Assembly: GCA_964389805.1 (NCBI GenBank)
Contig: CAYMFU010000220.1
Span: 1 to 45,188, forward strand
DNA from: JAGTVG01 sp964389805
GTDB lineage: Bacteria; Bacteroidota; Bacteroidia; Cytophagales; Cyclobacteriaceae
Direction: 5' to 3'
Length of the DNA stretch: 45,188 nucleotides
Below the pieces are notes generated by a model. The model worked only from the letters and a program-made list of their open reading frames with translations, ran no database searches and had not been told where the DNA came from. The translations under genes were made by a program, and so were the position numbers. Shown one piece after another: positions 16,042 through 25,246 of the stretch (its first letter is position 1; every line of letters begins with the position of its first letter).

Positions 16042-18336
16042 TTATAAGATACTACGACTTTTTAATTCCTCACTTGCCTCCAGGCGTTCTAATGCCAATC
16101 GTTTTTCTAATATTGCCTCTTTGGCTTTCCGCAATATCTGTTTGAACTGAGGCTCATTACGCAAAGATTCAAAAGGCGGGTCGTATTCAGCAAAATCGCA
16201 GAGTCCAAATCCAAAATGATTTGTATCATGATATTGTTGTAACCATTTCAAAGCCTCCTTTTTATTGCCTAATAAGGCATATATTTTCGCAAGCTCATAT
16301 CCGCTTTGATTGGCCCATTGCCTCTTAAGGTCAATGGCTTTCAATATGTAATCCCGGACCTCGGTTAAATTTGTTATTGCCTCCTCTTCCTTACCATTTT
16401 TCATCAGTACATAACTGTACATATGTTTATCATTATAACCCCGAAGTTGGATCACATCGGATCTGCTCGCATATAGTTGCCTGAAAAACTTTTCTGATTC
16501 CACATATTGGCCATTCATCATGTGAATTAAGGCGAGTTCATACAGGGCACTACTCTCTGCATTTATTTCAATTAATTTATCAGCTATTTTCAGATTTTTA
16601 GCCCATTTCCCCTGGCACCTGTTGATATGGGCCAAGCCATCATAGGCCTCAATTAAATCAGGTTGAATCTTAAGGGCTTCGTTAAAAAACATTTCAGCTT
16701 TTTGGTAATTGGAAGCATTCATATAGAGCCCGCCTAATTGATTGTAAAGTTCAGGTAATTGTGATCCTTTTATCAATCTTGATGCCTTTAAAAGAAATTG
16801 AAAAGCATTACTGGTCTCCAGTTCCCAGTTATAAATATCGGCAATCAGAAGCATAGCCGCGGCATTATTAGGATCTATTGCAAGTGCCTGATTACAATCC
16901 GCCATAGCTTTACTTAGAGAGTTTTCAATAAAATAAAAATAATTGCCTCGAATCAGATATGCTTCGGTAAGATTAGGGTCCAAATCCAGGCTGCGGTTAC
17001 AAAGCATTAATACTGAATCAAGTGGCTGATCCAACATATATTCCTTGAATCTATTGCGTGTATAATAAATTTCAGCAATCCCGACATAGGCCAGTGCAAA
17101 ATTAGGGTCCAATTCCAATGAGCGCTGATAGAGACTCATAGCATTTTCATAATCGGGATTTTCACGCAGGTTTTGATATCGCCTGGCATATTCTTTTGCT
17201 CGTAAATAAAAATCATATGCCATGATGTTTTCAGTTGCAATGGATTCTATTAACTCCTTCTCACGGCTGGTAAGTTTCGTCTCCAGTGTTGCTGCAATAT
17301 TTTTTGCGATTTCACTTTGAGTGGCAAAAATATCTGTCATTTCACGGTCATAACTTTCTGACCAGAGATACTTATCCTGGCGCGTATCTATCAATTGTAC
17401 TGTGATGCGTACTTTATCGCCATATTGTTGTGCGCTTCCTTCAAGTATGTACGTAACATCCAGTTCATTGCCTATTTGAGGTATTGTTTTTGAACTGGTT
17501 CTATATTGCTCAACCGATGTTCTCGAAATAATTCTAAGTTCCCCGATCCTGGATAAATTATTAAGGATTGCTTCCATGACCCCATCTGCGAAATATTGAC
17601 TTCCCAATTCCTGGCTCATATTTTTAAATGGCAGCACGGCGATACTTTTGTCAATTTCTTCAATGCCTTCTTTTTCCTGAGTTGGATATAGGAAATATAT
17701 GGCTGTCAGGAGCACGATTATTGGACCGATTAGGTACAGGATTTTCTTCCAATTAAAAGTGCCGGTTGTTTTAATTGGGGAATGATTGGAATGATTGGAA
17801 TGAGGCACTGTGATTACATCTTCTTCCTGATTTGTTCCCTCCGCAGCCTGTATTTCATAGATCTTAACCGGGTGCTTAACATTTTTCAGTGCCTCTTCAC
17901 GAATAAAAGAAGCAACAATGCTTTTTTTGTTCTGGATATTCCGATACACCGATTCGGAGGCATATATGGAACCGGCAGGAGCAAGGGGTTCCAGCCGGGA
18001 AGCGATATTGACCCCGTCGCCAAACACATCTCCATCTTCTACGATGACTTCCCCCTGGTGGAGACCAATGCGAAGTTTCAAATCGGGCTCTTTTTGGCAG
18101 GCTTTCTGGATGGCAAGAGCGCAATAAACCGCATCACTAACGGTAGAAAAACTGGCCAGTACGCCATCGCCCATTTCCTTCAACCACTTGCCACTGTGCT
18201 TTTCGATCAATGGTTTCTGCACCTGGCGGTTTTTTTTCAGCAGCTGGTAGGCACTTGCCTCATTTTCACCCATTAAGGCCGTATACCCAACAATATCGGT
18301 GAACATGATAGCAGCAAGTTGTCTGGTTTCAGGCAT
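16042..18336 (-). CDS. Class III adenylate cyclase + TolB-like domain + TPR protein
   Basis: 764 residues, paralogous to the neighbouring cyclase over the first 165 residues, which are nearly the same (IMFTDIVGYTALMGE, QVQKPLIEKH, WLKEMGDGVLASF, DVFGDGVNIASRLEPLAPAG). Metal-binding Asp, adenine-selecting Lys and transition-state Asn/Arg are all present, so adenylate cyclase activity is expected. A membrane helix at about 198-218 is followed by a TolB-like domain (IAVLPFKNMSQELG, residues about 230-350) and many TPR units. Unlike the neighbour, its C-terminal part has host-like AT-rich composition and contains no sign of fusion. The membrane helix puts the cyclase in the cytoplasm and the TPR part outside, suggesting a sensor layout. 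It is 96 nt upstream of cyclase 1. Confidence 0.9.
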   Translation of the reverse strand: MPETRQLAAIMFTDIVGYTALMGENEASAYQLLKKNRQVQKPLIEKHSGKWLKEMGDGVLASFSTVSDAVYCALAIQKACQKEPDLKLRIGLHQGEVIVEDGDVFGDGVNIASRLEPLAPAGSIYASESVYRNIQNKKSIVASFIREEALKNVKHPVKIYEIQAAEGTNQEEDVITVPHSNHSNHSPIKTTGTFNWKKILYLIGPIIVLLTAIYFLYPTQEKEGIEEIDKSIAVLPFKNMSQELGSQYFADGVMEAILNNLSRIGELRIISRTSVEQYRTSSKTIPQIGNELDVTYILEGSAQQYGDKVRITVQLIDTRQDKYLWSESYDREMTDIFATQSEIAKNIAATLETKLTSREKELIESIATENIMAYDFYLRAKEYARRYQNLRENPDYENAMSLYQRSLELDPNFALAYVGIAEIYYTRNRFKEYMLDQPLDSVLMLCNRSLDLDPNLTEAYLIRGNYFYFIENSLSKAMADCNQALAIDPNNAAAMLLIADIYNWELETSNAFQFLLKASRLIKGSQLPELYNQLGGLYMNASNYQKAEMFFNEALKIQPDLIEAYDGLAHINRCQGKWAKNLKIADKLIEINAESSALYELALIHMMNGQYVESEKFFRQLYASRSDVIQLRGYNDKHMYSYVLMKNGKEEEAITNLTEVRDYILKAIDLKRQWANQSGYELAKIYALLGNKKEALKWLQQYHDTNHFGFGLCDFAEYDPPFESLRNEPQFKQILRKAKEAILEKRLALERLEASEELKSRSIL

Positions 18337-18343
18337 AGTACAG

Positions 18344-18373
18344 CAAGATACGGAAAATCAGCAACATTCAAAA
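18344..18373 (-). promoter_or_regulatory. Bacteroidota promoter of cyclase 2 (possibly leaderless)
   Basis: On the minus strand TTTTG (18369-18373), 18 bases, then TATCTTG (18344-18350). The -7 box ends 7 bases from the ATG, the same spacing and box sequence as upstream of cyclase 1, suggesting a shared way of control. Confidence 0.5.
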
Positions 18374-18651
18374 TATCCCCAACAATCCCTCAGCCTTAAT
18401 CCCCACGATAAGCAGCAAAAGAAAGCGTCTGATGCATTCTTGTTCTCTTTTCATATTACAGTAAATTTAACTTTTTCGAGCTTAACTTACTGTCCACTCA
18501 AATGTAGCAGGTTCACTATATAAACAAAAGAGACAAAAATCGGTTGATATTATGTAATACCTTAGAATATTAAGAAGGAATATATTGTACAATTTTGCAT
18601 AGATGCTATTTGTCCACAGCAGGAACATTTTGGGTTTGCAGCTGTAGATAA
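18374..18651. other. Spacer between divergent cyclase and lipoprotein genes
   Basis: Together with the promoter this makes a 315-bp gap. Upstream sequence for both genes lies here. I find no second clear -33/-7 pair for the rightward gene, no hairpin with a T-run and no small gene. Confidence 0.5.
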
Positions 18652-19797
18652 ATGTCAAATGACACCCTTAATTTAATGAAGCATAGAATTAAAAGGTTAC
18701 TTCCAGGAGCTTATCTGATATGGGTACCTATTTTACTTTTTTTTGGATTGGTCAGTAGTTGTAAAGAGGATGCTCCGCCCGTTGAACCAGAGTACGATTT
18801 CCCGGAAGGTAAAATATATTTTGACACGTCTCCACTTGATTTATTGGGAGTCATGTTTTTTGAACCGATGGGTCTAATGGGTGTGTTCCCTCAAGACCAC
18901 GGAGGATTTCATCATGTCGAACTTGGTGTTCCCGAACCTACAATACCCATTTATGCCCTGGCAGATGGTCAAATCAGGGCCTTGGGGAAATCAGGAGATG
19001 ATAATTGGGCGGACATTAAATACAGTACCACTATCAGCGTGAAACTAGGGCATGTGGGGAGATTTGAGGACTTTATTCTGGAACAGTCTGGCCCTTTGGT
19101 TGATGGTCAACCACAATACATCAATATTGATGTTAAGAAAGGTCAGGTTATTGCTCATGTGTCTTCCTTTTCTGCTCTAGACATAGGATTGCATGATCAG
19201 GAGAGCGAAAAAAACTTTATTTATCCGGATCTATTTTGGTTCGAAACATTATACGCCTCTCCCATATTCGACTATTTTAATGAACCTTTGAAATCAGAGC
19301 TACTTTCCAAGGCCATCAGGCAACAGGAGCCCAGGGGAGGAAAAGTGGATTTTGATGTAAAAGGTGCCCTGGCCGGTAATTGGTTTATTTCTGGAAGCAC
19401 CAATAGCCGTGATTTTGAAAAACAATTTGCTATTGGCTATGATCACATACACGCCCACCGGATAGCTATTTTTGACGGTTATGAACGTTTTACGAAAAAC
19501 AATTCTACTTATTTTCATTCATGGGTTAAGAACAATGGCCCTTTGCCGGAAACTGTGGATCTTGCATATGGAATAATTAAATATGAACTAATTCCACGTC
19601 GATGGGTAGATCGAATAGACAGCGTAACCTGGGAGTTAAGCTCTTTGGAAGGTGTTGATGAGCAGATTCCCTGGGGCGTATTTCTATTTGAAATGCTTGA
19701 AACGGAAAAGATGCAGGCGGAATTTTTCCTAGGTAAAACATCGGATGAAGTTACCGGATTTAGTGGAAATCAGAGAGTTTATGTACGCAATCCATAA
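18652..19797 (+). CDS. Putative M23/LytM-like lipoprotein (degenerate catalytic site)
   Basis: 381 residues. A hydrophobic stretch with lipobox (FFGLVSSC, Cys at about 37) marks an outer-membrane or periplasmic lipoprotein. A start at the ninth codon (18676) would give a more usual signal length. The segment HHVELGVPEPTIPIYALADGQI, then VKLGHVGRF, then DVKKGQVIAHVSS follows the beta-sheet order of M23 peptidases (HxxxD, HxH, GDxIAxxG). The zinc ligands, however, are not all in place. It may bind peptidoglycan or act as a scaffold without cutting. The C-terminal 180 residues are not recognised. It stands alone, opposite to the cyclase genes. Confidence 0.55.
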   Translation: MSNDTLNLMKHRIKRLLPGAYLIWVPILLFFGLVSSCKEDAPPVEPEYDFPEGKIYFDTSPLDLLGVMFFEPMGLMGVFPQDHGGFHHVELGVPEPTIPIYALADGQIRALGKSGDDNWADIKYSTTISVKLGHVGRFEDFILEQSGPLVDGQPQYINIDVKKGQVIAHVSSFSALDIGLHDQESEKNFIYPDLFWFETLYASPIFDYFNEPLKSELLSKAIRQQEPRGGKVDFDVKGALAGNWFISGSTNSRDFEKQFAIGYDHIHAHRIAIFDGYERFTKNNSTYFHSWVKNNGPLPETVDLAYGIIKYELIPRRWVDRIDSVTWELSSLEGVDEQIPWGVFLFEMLETEKMQAEFFLGKTSDEVTGFSGNQRVYVRNP

Positions 19798-19978
19798 TCT
19801 ATATTTAGTAATCTGGATCATAGTTAAACTGTAGGTATAAACTTTACAGGCTTGTTATGCCAAGTTGCTTTTGCAGGTATAGATGAGCTACGCATTGTAA
19901 TAGAATGGGGGTGAATAGGATTATCATCTCATTTTTCTTACATTAGAATTTATCAGAATCAATCATAATGTTACAACT

Positions 19979-20983
19979 ATGAGTATACAAACTAACTTTT
20001 CCAAAATTCACATAGCTATCATTATCCTATCATCTCTTTTAATATTACCCAACTTAACAATTAGCCAGACAAGACAATCTGGGCAATGGTGGCCGAATAC
20101 AGAATGGGGTGCTGATGATCAGGCTGGTGCTTCGAATAGAATCACTCCTCAAAAAGTAATGGAAGCCCTGAATTTGGCAACTACTGGAAAAATCTATGAA
20201 CTAGGCCAGGTTTATGAGCAAGACATGCCGATTCCGTTCAATCGCACCTATTCAATGATACTACTAGAAAAAGGAGCAACACCAGGAGGAGATAACAGGA
20301 TTGTCGGTAATAGTGAATTTCTGGCTGCTGAGATTGGTCAAGTTGGAACCCAGTTTGATGGACTTGGGCATATTGGACAGGAAGTTATGATGGACAATGG
20401 AGTTACTGAATACGTCTTCTACAATGGATTCACAGCGAAAGAGATGGACACAGGTGGAGGCCTACTGAAACTTGGAATGGAGCATGTCAAACCGATTATA
20501 ACACGAGGTATATTAATCGATATCGCTGGATATAAGGATACTGACCGATTACCAAATAGCTATGAAGTAACGCTCCAAGATGTTTTGGGTGCTCTTAAAA
20601 ACCAAGGAATGTCTGAGGCAGATATAACAACTGGAGATGCACTTTTATTTAGATTCGGTTGGTCATCGTTATGGACTCAGCCTGAGGCTTTCAATACAAA
20701 TCCTCCAGGTATCGGGCTGGAGGTTGCACGATGGGTTGCTGAAAAAAAGGTGACAATGATCGGTAGCGACTCCTACGTTACCGAAGTAATACCTAATCCT
20801 GATCCAGGCTTGGCATACCCTGTACATCAGGAACTAATGATGAAGAATGGCATATTTAATCTGGAGAACATGCGTTTCGATGAACTGATTGAGGACAATG
20901 TCACCGAATTTTTGTTTATTGTTACGACCATTCGGTTTAAAGGAGCTACAGGTTCACCTGTGAGGCCTATTGCAATACGCTAG
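19979..20983 (+). CDS. Secreted cyclase-family (kynurenine formamidase-like) hydrolase
   Basis: 334 residues with an N-terminal signal peptide (hydrophobic 10-28, likely cleaved near TISQT). The body belongs to the cyclase family (PF04199), metal-dependent hydrolases that include kynurenine formamidase. NxxWGADDQAGASNRITP is the usual N-terminal block. The metal-binding region reads GTQFDGLGHIG, where many members have GTHxDxPxH, so one ligand is Gln here. GDALLFRFGW and MIGSDSY are further family blocks. Substrate unknown; the signal peptide puts it in the periplasm or outside. No operon partners: the flanking gaps are 181 and 495 bp. Confidence 0.8.
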   Translation: MSIQTNFSKIHIAIIILSSLLILPNLTISQTRQSGQWWPNTEWGADDQAGASNRITPQKVMEALNLATTGKIYELGQVYEQDMPIPFNRTYSMILLEKGATPGGDNRIVGNSEFLAAEIGQVGTQFDGLGHIGQEVMMDNGVTEYVFYNGFTAKEMDTGGGLLKLGMEHVKPIITRGILIDIAGYKDTDRLPNSYEVTLQDVLGALKNQGMSEADITTGDALLFRFGWSSLWTQPEAFNTNPPGIGLEVARWVAEKKVTMIGSDSYVTEVIPNPDPGLAYPVHQELMMKNGIFNLENMRFDELIEDNVTEFLFIVTTIRFKGATGSPVRPIAIR

Positions 20984-21478
20984 AAGTCAAGGAAATATCA
21001 ATAAAATCCAGAATAGTTCATTGTCAGAAGAAGCAATTAGGCACAACGATTCGCCGGTAAAGTGATGTACTAGTAAAAGTTAAAAATCTTGTTGTTTAAA
21101 GATAGGGAATGGATATCTGAGTTTCAACCTAATTAGCAAATAGATAGGAATTATATAGGATTGTAAACTGTTGTTCTGTTAATATGGTCACTACTTCTCA
21201 TTTCACATGTCATTTTTGATATATGGGGGGGGAGTTATGCTGTAGGGAAAGGCCGGGGGATACTTGCTGTTAGAACCTCATTATATATGTCGTACCGAGG
21301 TTATTTGCTTTGCTGAAACCTGATAAAACTATCGTGTACTCATTGTTATCCAATTAATATTTCGTAATTTATTGAGTAGTGATATCAATATAGGTCCCTT
21401 TAGTCACGGGATCGTATTATAACATTTTTAGTAGTTAGGCATACATAATCAAACCCGTATTTTTTAATTAAGGATAAA
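20984..21478. other. 495-bp gap without a gene
   Basis: Contains a G-rich block from 21225 (eight G, then AGTTATGCTGTAGG and CCGGGGG) that resembles blocks at 24094 and 25102. No reading frame with a recognisable product and no RNA gene seen. Confidence 0.5.
21225..21261. repeat. G-rich repeat block, copy 1
   Basis: A run of eight G (21225-21232) followed within 40 bases by GTAGGGAAAGGCCGGGGG. Similar order to 24094-24132: G-run, AG, GCT, TGTAGGAA, CCGGGGG. Each copy lies downstream of a secreted-hydrolase gene. Confidence 0.45.
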
Positions 21479-23947
21479 ATGAAAATAATGATCTTGAAAT
21501 CAGCAATTACAATTGTATTAACGGTTGTACCGTTTGTAACAGCCTCAAGCCAAAGTGCATCGGAATACAGCCTACAGACAGCAACCGTGTGGCAAACTCC
21601 ACCCAAAGATATAATGGAAGTACTTCACTCACCACAACTCCCTTGGGTGTGGACAGCACCAACTGGTGAATACTTACTCCTCGCCGATCCTGTTCTCTTT
21701 CCGACCCTAACCGAGTTAGCTGCTCCAATGAATAAGCTGGCAGGAATCCGGGTCAATCCTGCTAACAATGGTCACCACGGTCGACACGGAGCAACATCCC
21801 CGCGCCTGGTCCGGATCGAAGATGGAGTTACAACACCACTCGACCTGCCAGAGGATGCTGAAGTCTATAATATTGAATGGACCGTAGATGGCCAACGCTA
21901 CGCTCTCACCATCGGTTATCCAGACCGCATCGAACTATGGATCGGCTCTGTGGAGGGCAAAATAAATAAGATAGAGGATATTGTTCTCAATCCATTGATG
22001 GGTAATGCGGTGACCTGGCTACCTGATCAGCAACGTCTTCTGATACGCCGTATTCCACAGCGTGGTGCAGCTCCCAAGCCACCAGTCATACCTGTAGGGC
22101 CGGAGATCTTTGAAGGAGCAGGGGCCTCCGCTCGATCCACATACGAGGCTCGAAATTTACTCGAGACAGCTTATGACGATGCCCTCTTTGAGTACTACAC
22201 CACAACTGAGCTTGTAATTGTCGATCCGGCAACGGGCAAGGTGAATGTTATCGGCACACCTTCTCCCTACTCCACAGCCGAGTTTTCACCGGATGGCAAG
22301 TATCTCCTTGTCGAGCGTCTGGTCGGTCCCTGGTCCCATGAGGTGGCGTGGTGGCGCTTTGCCAGTGAGGTTGAAGTAATTAACGATAAAGGAGAATTTG
22401 TAGCGAGTATCGCATCACTACCAGTAGCTGACGAAGTTCCCGTCCACGGTGAGCCTTTAGGGCCGCGTGCAGTTTCGTGGCGTCCAACAGCACCCCACAC
22501 ACTTTATTGGATTGAAGCGCTTGATGGTGGAGATCCAATGGCGGAAGTGCCCCATCGTGATAGACTCGTCCGTCTGGATGCGCCTTTCACAGAAGAACCC
22601 GAGGAGATATTCAGAGCCGAACATCGTATAATGCCCTGGATGAACGCATGGGGTGCTGAAGATGGAATGCTCATGCTCAGTCAACATGAGCGGATGCGTA
22701 GATGGCGTTACGTCTGGCTCCTGGATGTGGACAAAGGTACATCACGACTATGGTTTGATCTGGACGTAGCCGATAGATATGGAAATCCTGGATATCCTCT
22801 GTTACGTCCATTATCTAATGGTCAGTGGGTTCTACATCAACATAAAGATGCGGTATATTTTAGCGGGAGTGGTTCCAGCGACCAGGGTGACAGGCCCTTC
22901 CTTGACCTTCGCAACCTTGAAAATGGTGAAACCAAACGTCTGTTCCGCTGCGATCCGGAATACTACGAGTACTTCGTGGCATTTGCAGATAGCGAGGATC
23001 GTTTCTTATTACGTTCCGAGTCTGCAGTTGAAGTGCCCAATTACTATCTAGCTACGCTTGGTAAGAAGATAAAAGCACCTGAGGGTGAGGCCACTCGGGC
23101 TCTGAAGCGAGTTCCAATTACACACTTCGAGGATCCTACTCCCATGCTACGCGATATCAAAAAACAAATTGTGCGTTACGAACGCGAGGATGGTGTTCCC
23201 CTCAGCTTTGAACTCCTTCTCCCGCCCGGCTACAAAGAGGGCACCCCTTTACCAACAGTTCTCTATGCTTATCCTCAGGAGTACTCCGGTGCTACAACTG
23301 CCGGACAGGTCAGAGGCTCAGCCCAACGTTTCATGCGATTGTACGGTGCCTCTCACCTTTACTTCCTGCTTCAAGGTTATGCAGTGCTCGATCGAACTGC
23401 CATGCCTATGATCGGTGATCCCGAGACCACCTACAACACTTTTGTAGAACAATTAGTTGATGACGCAGAGGCTGCAGTTGCTAAAGCAGTTGAGATAGGA
23501 GTGACCGACCCCGAGCGGATCGGCGTTATAGGTCATAGCCATGGTGGGCTCATGGTGGCCAACCTTCTTGCGCACACTGATCTGTTTCAGGCTGGCATTG
23601 CACGTAGTGGTTCATATAATAAAACCAATCAACCTTTCGGTTTTCAGTCTGAGCGTCGTTCCCTTTTTGAGGCAAGGGATGTATATATCCAGGTCTCGCC
23701 GACTTTTTTCGCTGATCAGGTTAATGATCCTATATTAATCATTCACGGTGATGACGACTCGAACCCAGGTACCCTCACGTTCCAGTCCGAGGTCTTCTAT
23801 GAAGCTGTGCGTGGATCAGGAGGCACAGCCCGGCTAGTATTATTACCCTTTGAGGATCATGGTTATCGGGCTCGCGAGAGTGTTGAGCATGTAATCTGGG
23901 AGCAGCTAAGGTGGTTTGATAAATATGTCAAGACGCAGGAACCGTAA
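21479..23947 (+). CDS. Secreted S9-family prolyl-oligopeptidase-like serine peptidase
   Basis: 822 residues with a signal peptide (about 1-23, cut near TASSQS). The N-terminal two thirds form a beta-propeller, and the C-terminal third an alpha/beta hydrolase. GHSHGG gives the nucleophile Ser687, IHGDDD the acid (758-760), and FEDHGYR the His794. The layout, with LPPGYKEGTPLPTVLYAYP before the hydrolase core, resembles the glutamyl-endopeptidase-like branch of S9 instead of DPP4. All catalytic residues are present, so an active periplasmic or secreted peptidase is expected. Its coding region is richer in GC than neighbours (60% in 60 bases at 22321 against 38% at 20461), which hints at a foreign origin. 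Confidence 0.9.
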   Translation: MKIMILKSAITIVLTVVPFVTASSQSASEYSLQTATVWQTPPKDIMEVLHSPQLPWVWTAPTGEYLLLADPVLFPTLTELAAPMNKLAGIRVNPANNGHHGRHGATSPRLVRIEDGVTTPLDLPEDAEVYNIEWTVDGQRYALTIGYPDRIELWIGSVEGKINKIEDIVLNPLMGNAVTWLPDQQRLLIRRIPQRGAAPKPPVIPVGPEIFEGAGASARSTYEARNLLETAYDDALFEYYTTTELVIVDPATGKVNVIGTPSPYSTAEFSPDGKYLLVERLVGPWSHEVAWWRFASEVEVINDKGEFVASIASLPVADEVPVHGEPLGPRAVSWRPTAPHTLYWIEALDGGDPMAEVPHRDRLVRLDAPFTEEPEEIFRAEHRIMPWMNAWGAEDGMLMLSQHERMRRWRYVWLLDVDKGTSRLWFDLDVADRYGNPGYPLLRPLSNGQWVLHQHKDAVYFSGSGSSDQGDRPFLDLRNLENGETKRLFRCDPEYYEYFVAFADSEDRFLLRSESAVEVPNYYLATLGKKIKAPEGEATRALKRVPITHFEDPTPMLRDIKKQIVRYEREDGVPLSFELLLPPGYKEGTPLPTVLYAYPQEYSGATTAGQVRGSAQRFMRLYGASHLYFLLQGYAVLDRTAMPMIGDPETTYNTFVEQLVDDAEAAVAKAVEIGVTDPERIGVIGHSHGGLMVANLLAHTDLFQAGIARSGSYNKTNQPFGFQSERRSLFEARDVYIQVSPTFFADQVNDPILIIHGDDDSNPGTLTFQSEVFYEAVRGSGGTARLVLLPFEDHGYRARESVEHVIWEQLRWFDKYVKTQEP

Positions 23948-24228
23948 CACCATGAAACTCTGTAAAGTAAAGCCAATGGTCTTGTTATGACCTTATTGTC
24001 AGCTATGCCTGACTGGAACCTAAGTCCAAAACTTAGTGGGAGTCGCTGTATTAGGTAGTCACCTATGATCAACGCACTCATCATTTTTATACCGGGGGGA
24101 GAGGGTAGCTAGATTGTAGGAATGACCGGGGGTGCTATTTTTTAGTGCAGAAGCTTCAGCTTTATTTTATGCTATTTACTTATATCCCTGCTTGCACATA
24201 CATATTATTGGCAGCCTTTTCAATAGTC
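23948..24228. other. 281-bp gap without a gene
   Basis: Holds the second G-rich block (24094-24132). Between convergent genes; a weak GGTC/GACC stem at about 23985 lacks a T-run. Nothing else seen. Confidence 0.45.
24094..24132. repeat. G-rich repeat block, copy 2
   Basis: GGGGGGAG (24094-24101), then GGGTAGCTAGATTGTAGGAA and CCGGGGG up to 24132. Same order of elements as at 21225-21261. Function unknown. Confidence 0.45.
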
Positions 24229-24753
24229 TTACCTATACTTTGAAAAGTAGTCATTAATAGATTTCCCTGGATTTTCTTTCAACCAGCCCTGTAAGTTTGG
24301 TGTTTCAGATTTCTCTAATTGAGCATTACTCTGCTGAGTCACTTGTTTTTTACTGTCTGATTTGTCGAAGCCAGTCAATAAAAGTAGGAGTGAAAGTAGT
24401 CCCGTTAGATAAATTCCAAGTCCAAAATTAAATCCAACTGAATCAGTTAGTTTAGTGTCTAAGAGCATGTAAAGATAATTCACATTTTCTATCACAGACC
24501 AGTATATATAGATGCAAATACCGATTCCATAGAGTCCGCATGTTAAATAAATCCAAATATTTTGATTTGTGTTGTTGTAGCTATTGTAAAAAGCATATCC
24601 TGATGTTAAAATTGATGCATATAGTAAAATTGTCACAGGAATCCACTCTAAGCCAGACATGAAAATAATGCCCACTTCAAGTTCTATTGAAATCCAATTG
24701 ATTAAGCATCCTATTATTATTCCTATTGAAAGAATTCCTCTTAAAAAATTCAT
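24229..24753 (-). CDS. Hypothetical four-helix membrane protein
   Basis: 174 residues. Four hydrophobic segments (about 5-22, 36-54, 66-88 and 105-126) are followed by a polar, glutamine-rich linker. The C-terminus, LQGWLKENPGKSINDYFSKY, looks like a small helical cap. No known family recognised. The gene is AT-rich like the host and lies just left of dispersed repeat A. Starting Met is the first in frame. Confidence 0.6.
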   Translation of the reverse strand: MNFLRGILSIGIIIGCLINWISIELEVGIIFMSGLEWIPVTILLYASILTSGYAFYNSYNNTNQNIWIYLTCGLYGIGICIYIYWSVIENVNYLYMLLDTKLTDSVGFNFGLGIYLTGLLSLLLLLTGFDKSDSKKQVTQQSNAQLEKSETPNLQGWLKENPGKSINDYFSKYR

Positions 24754-24816
24754 AAATCAAAATTTACTATTTCATATCTGTTAGTGTTGTGTCAACCGAA
24801 ATGGCCGCCAACTTGT

Positions 24817-25010
24817 TTATAAGTTAACTAAAATAGTCTATAGCCTCCAAAATTTTGCGGGATAAACATAACTATCTTACTATGTTATCCTTCTCATGGG
24901 AGTTGTATATTTTCATCTGTTTCTGGCAGTCAGTTGTAGATTTCGAGGCCTAAGGTGGTCTGAGTCGTACATTTTGGTTCATTTTATGCCACATTTGTAG
25001 TATTCTATGC
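24817..25010. repeat. Dispersed repeat A, right copy
   Basis: Homologous to 12782-12980 in the same orientation, with TATAAGTTAA, AAATAGTCTATA, GGGATAA, GTTGTATATTTT, TTTCTGG, GTTGTAGATTTCG and CGTACATTTTGG in the same order. Like the left copy it is followed by tRNA-derived sequence, here 240 bp further on. Confidence 0.65.
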
Positions 25011-25101
25011 TCTCAGGGTGTAGATATTTCAGCTGTTCAAGAGGAGAGTTGCAAGTTTGATCGTTATATACTCCAACTGTTGTAGGTTGTAGGGTGGAAA
25101 T

Positions 25102-25130
25102 GGGGGGAGGATGTAGGTATAGTATCAGGT
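25102..25130. repeat. G-rich repeat block, copy 3 (partial)
   Basis: GGGGGGAGGATGTAGG from 25102, with GTAGGTTGTAGGG just before it. Shorter than the blocks at 21225 and 24094, and lacks the second CCGGGGG. Confidence 0.35.
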
Positions 25131-25201
25131 TTCAAGCCCTTGTTGTACTCACCAAATCTACTTATCTTAGCAGAAGGAAGTATGCAAATTCTATGCGAAT
25201 A

Positions 25202-25239
25202 AAAAATTCAGGCACCCGAAAATGTTCGTAAGTGCCTGA
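25202..25239 (-). terminator. Putative Rho-independent terminator
   Basis: On the minus strand TCAGGCAC (25232-25239) pairs perfectly with GTGCCTGA (25208-25215) over a 16-nt loop, followed by A and a run of six T. It would end leftward transcripts reading past the tRNA-Arg gene. It directly follows the right copy of the 59-bp repeat. Confidence 0.65.
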
Positions 25240-25246
25240 TAATCAA

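Larger units (their letters stand above)
24754..25201. other. Non-coding region with dispersed repeat and G-rich block
   Basis: About 450 bp between the membrane-protein gene and the tRNA-linked terminator. It includes repeat A (24817-25010) and a third G-rich block near 25102. No coding frame recognised. Confidence 0.5.

Noticed and set aside
13483..18336. The two cyclases as guanylate cyclases
   Set aside because: The residue that selects the base is Lys in KEMGD in both, which favours ATP.
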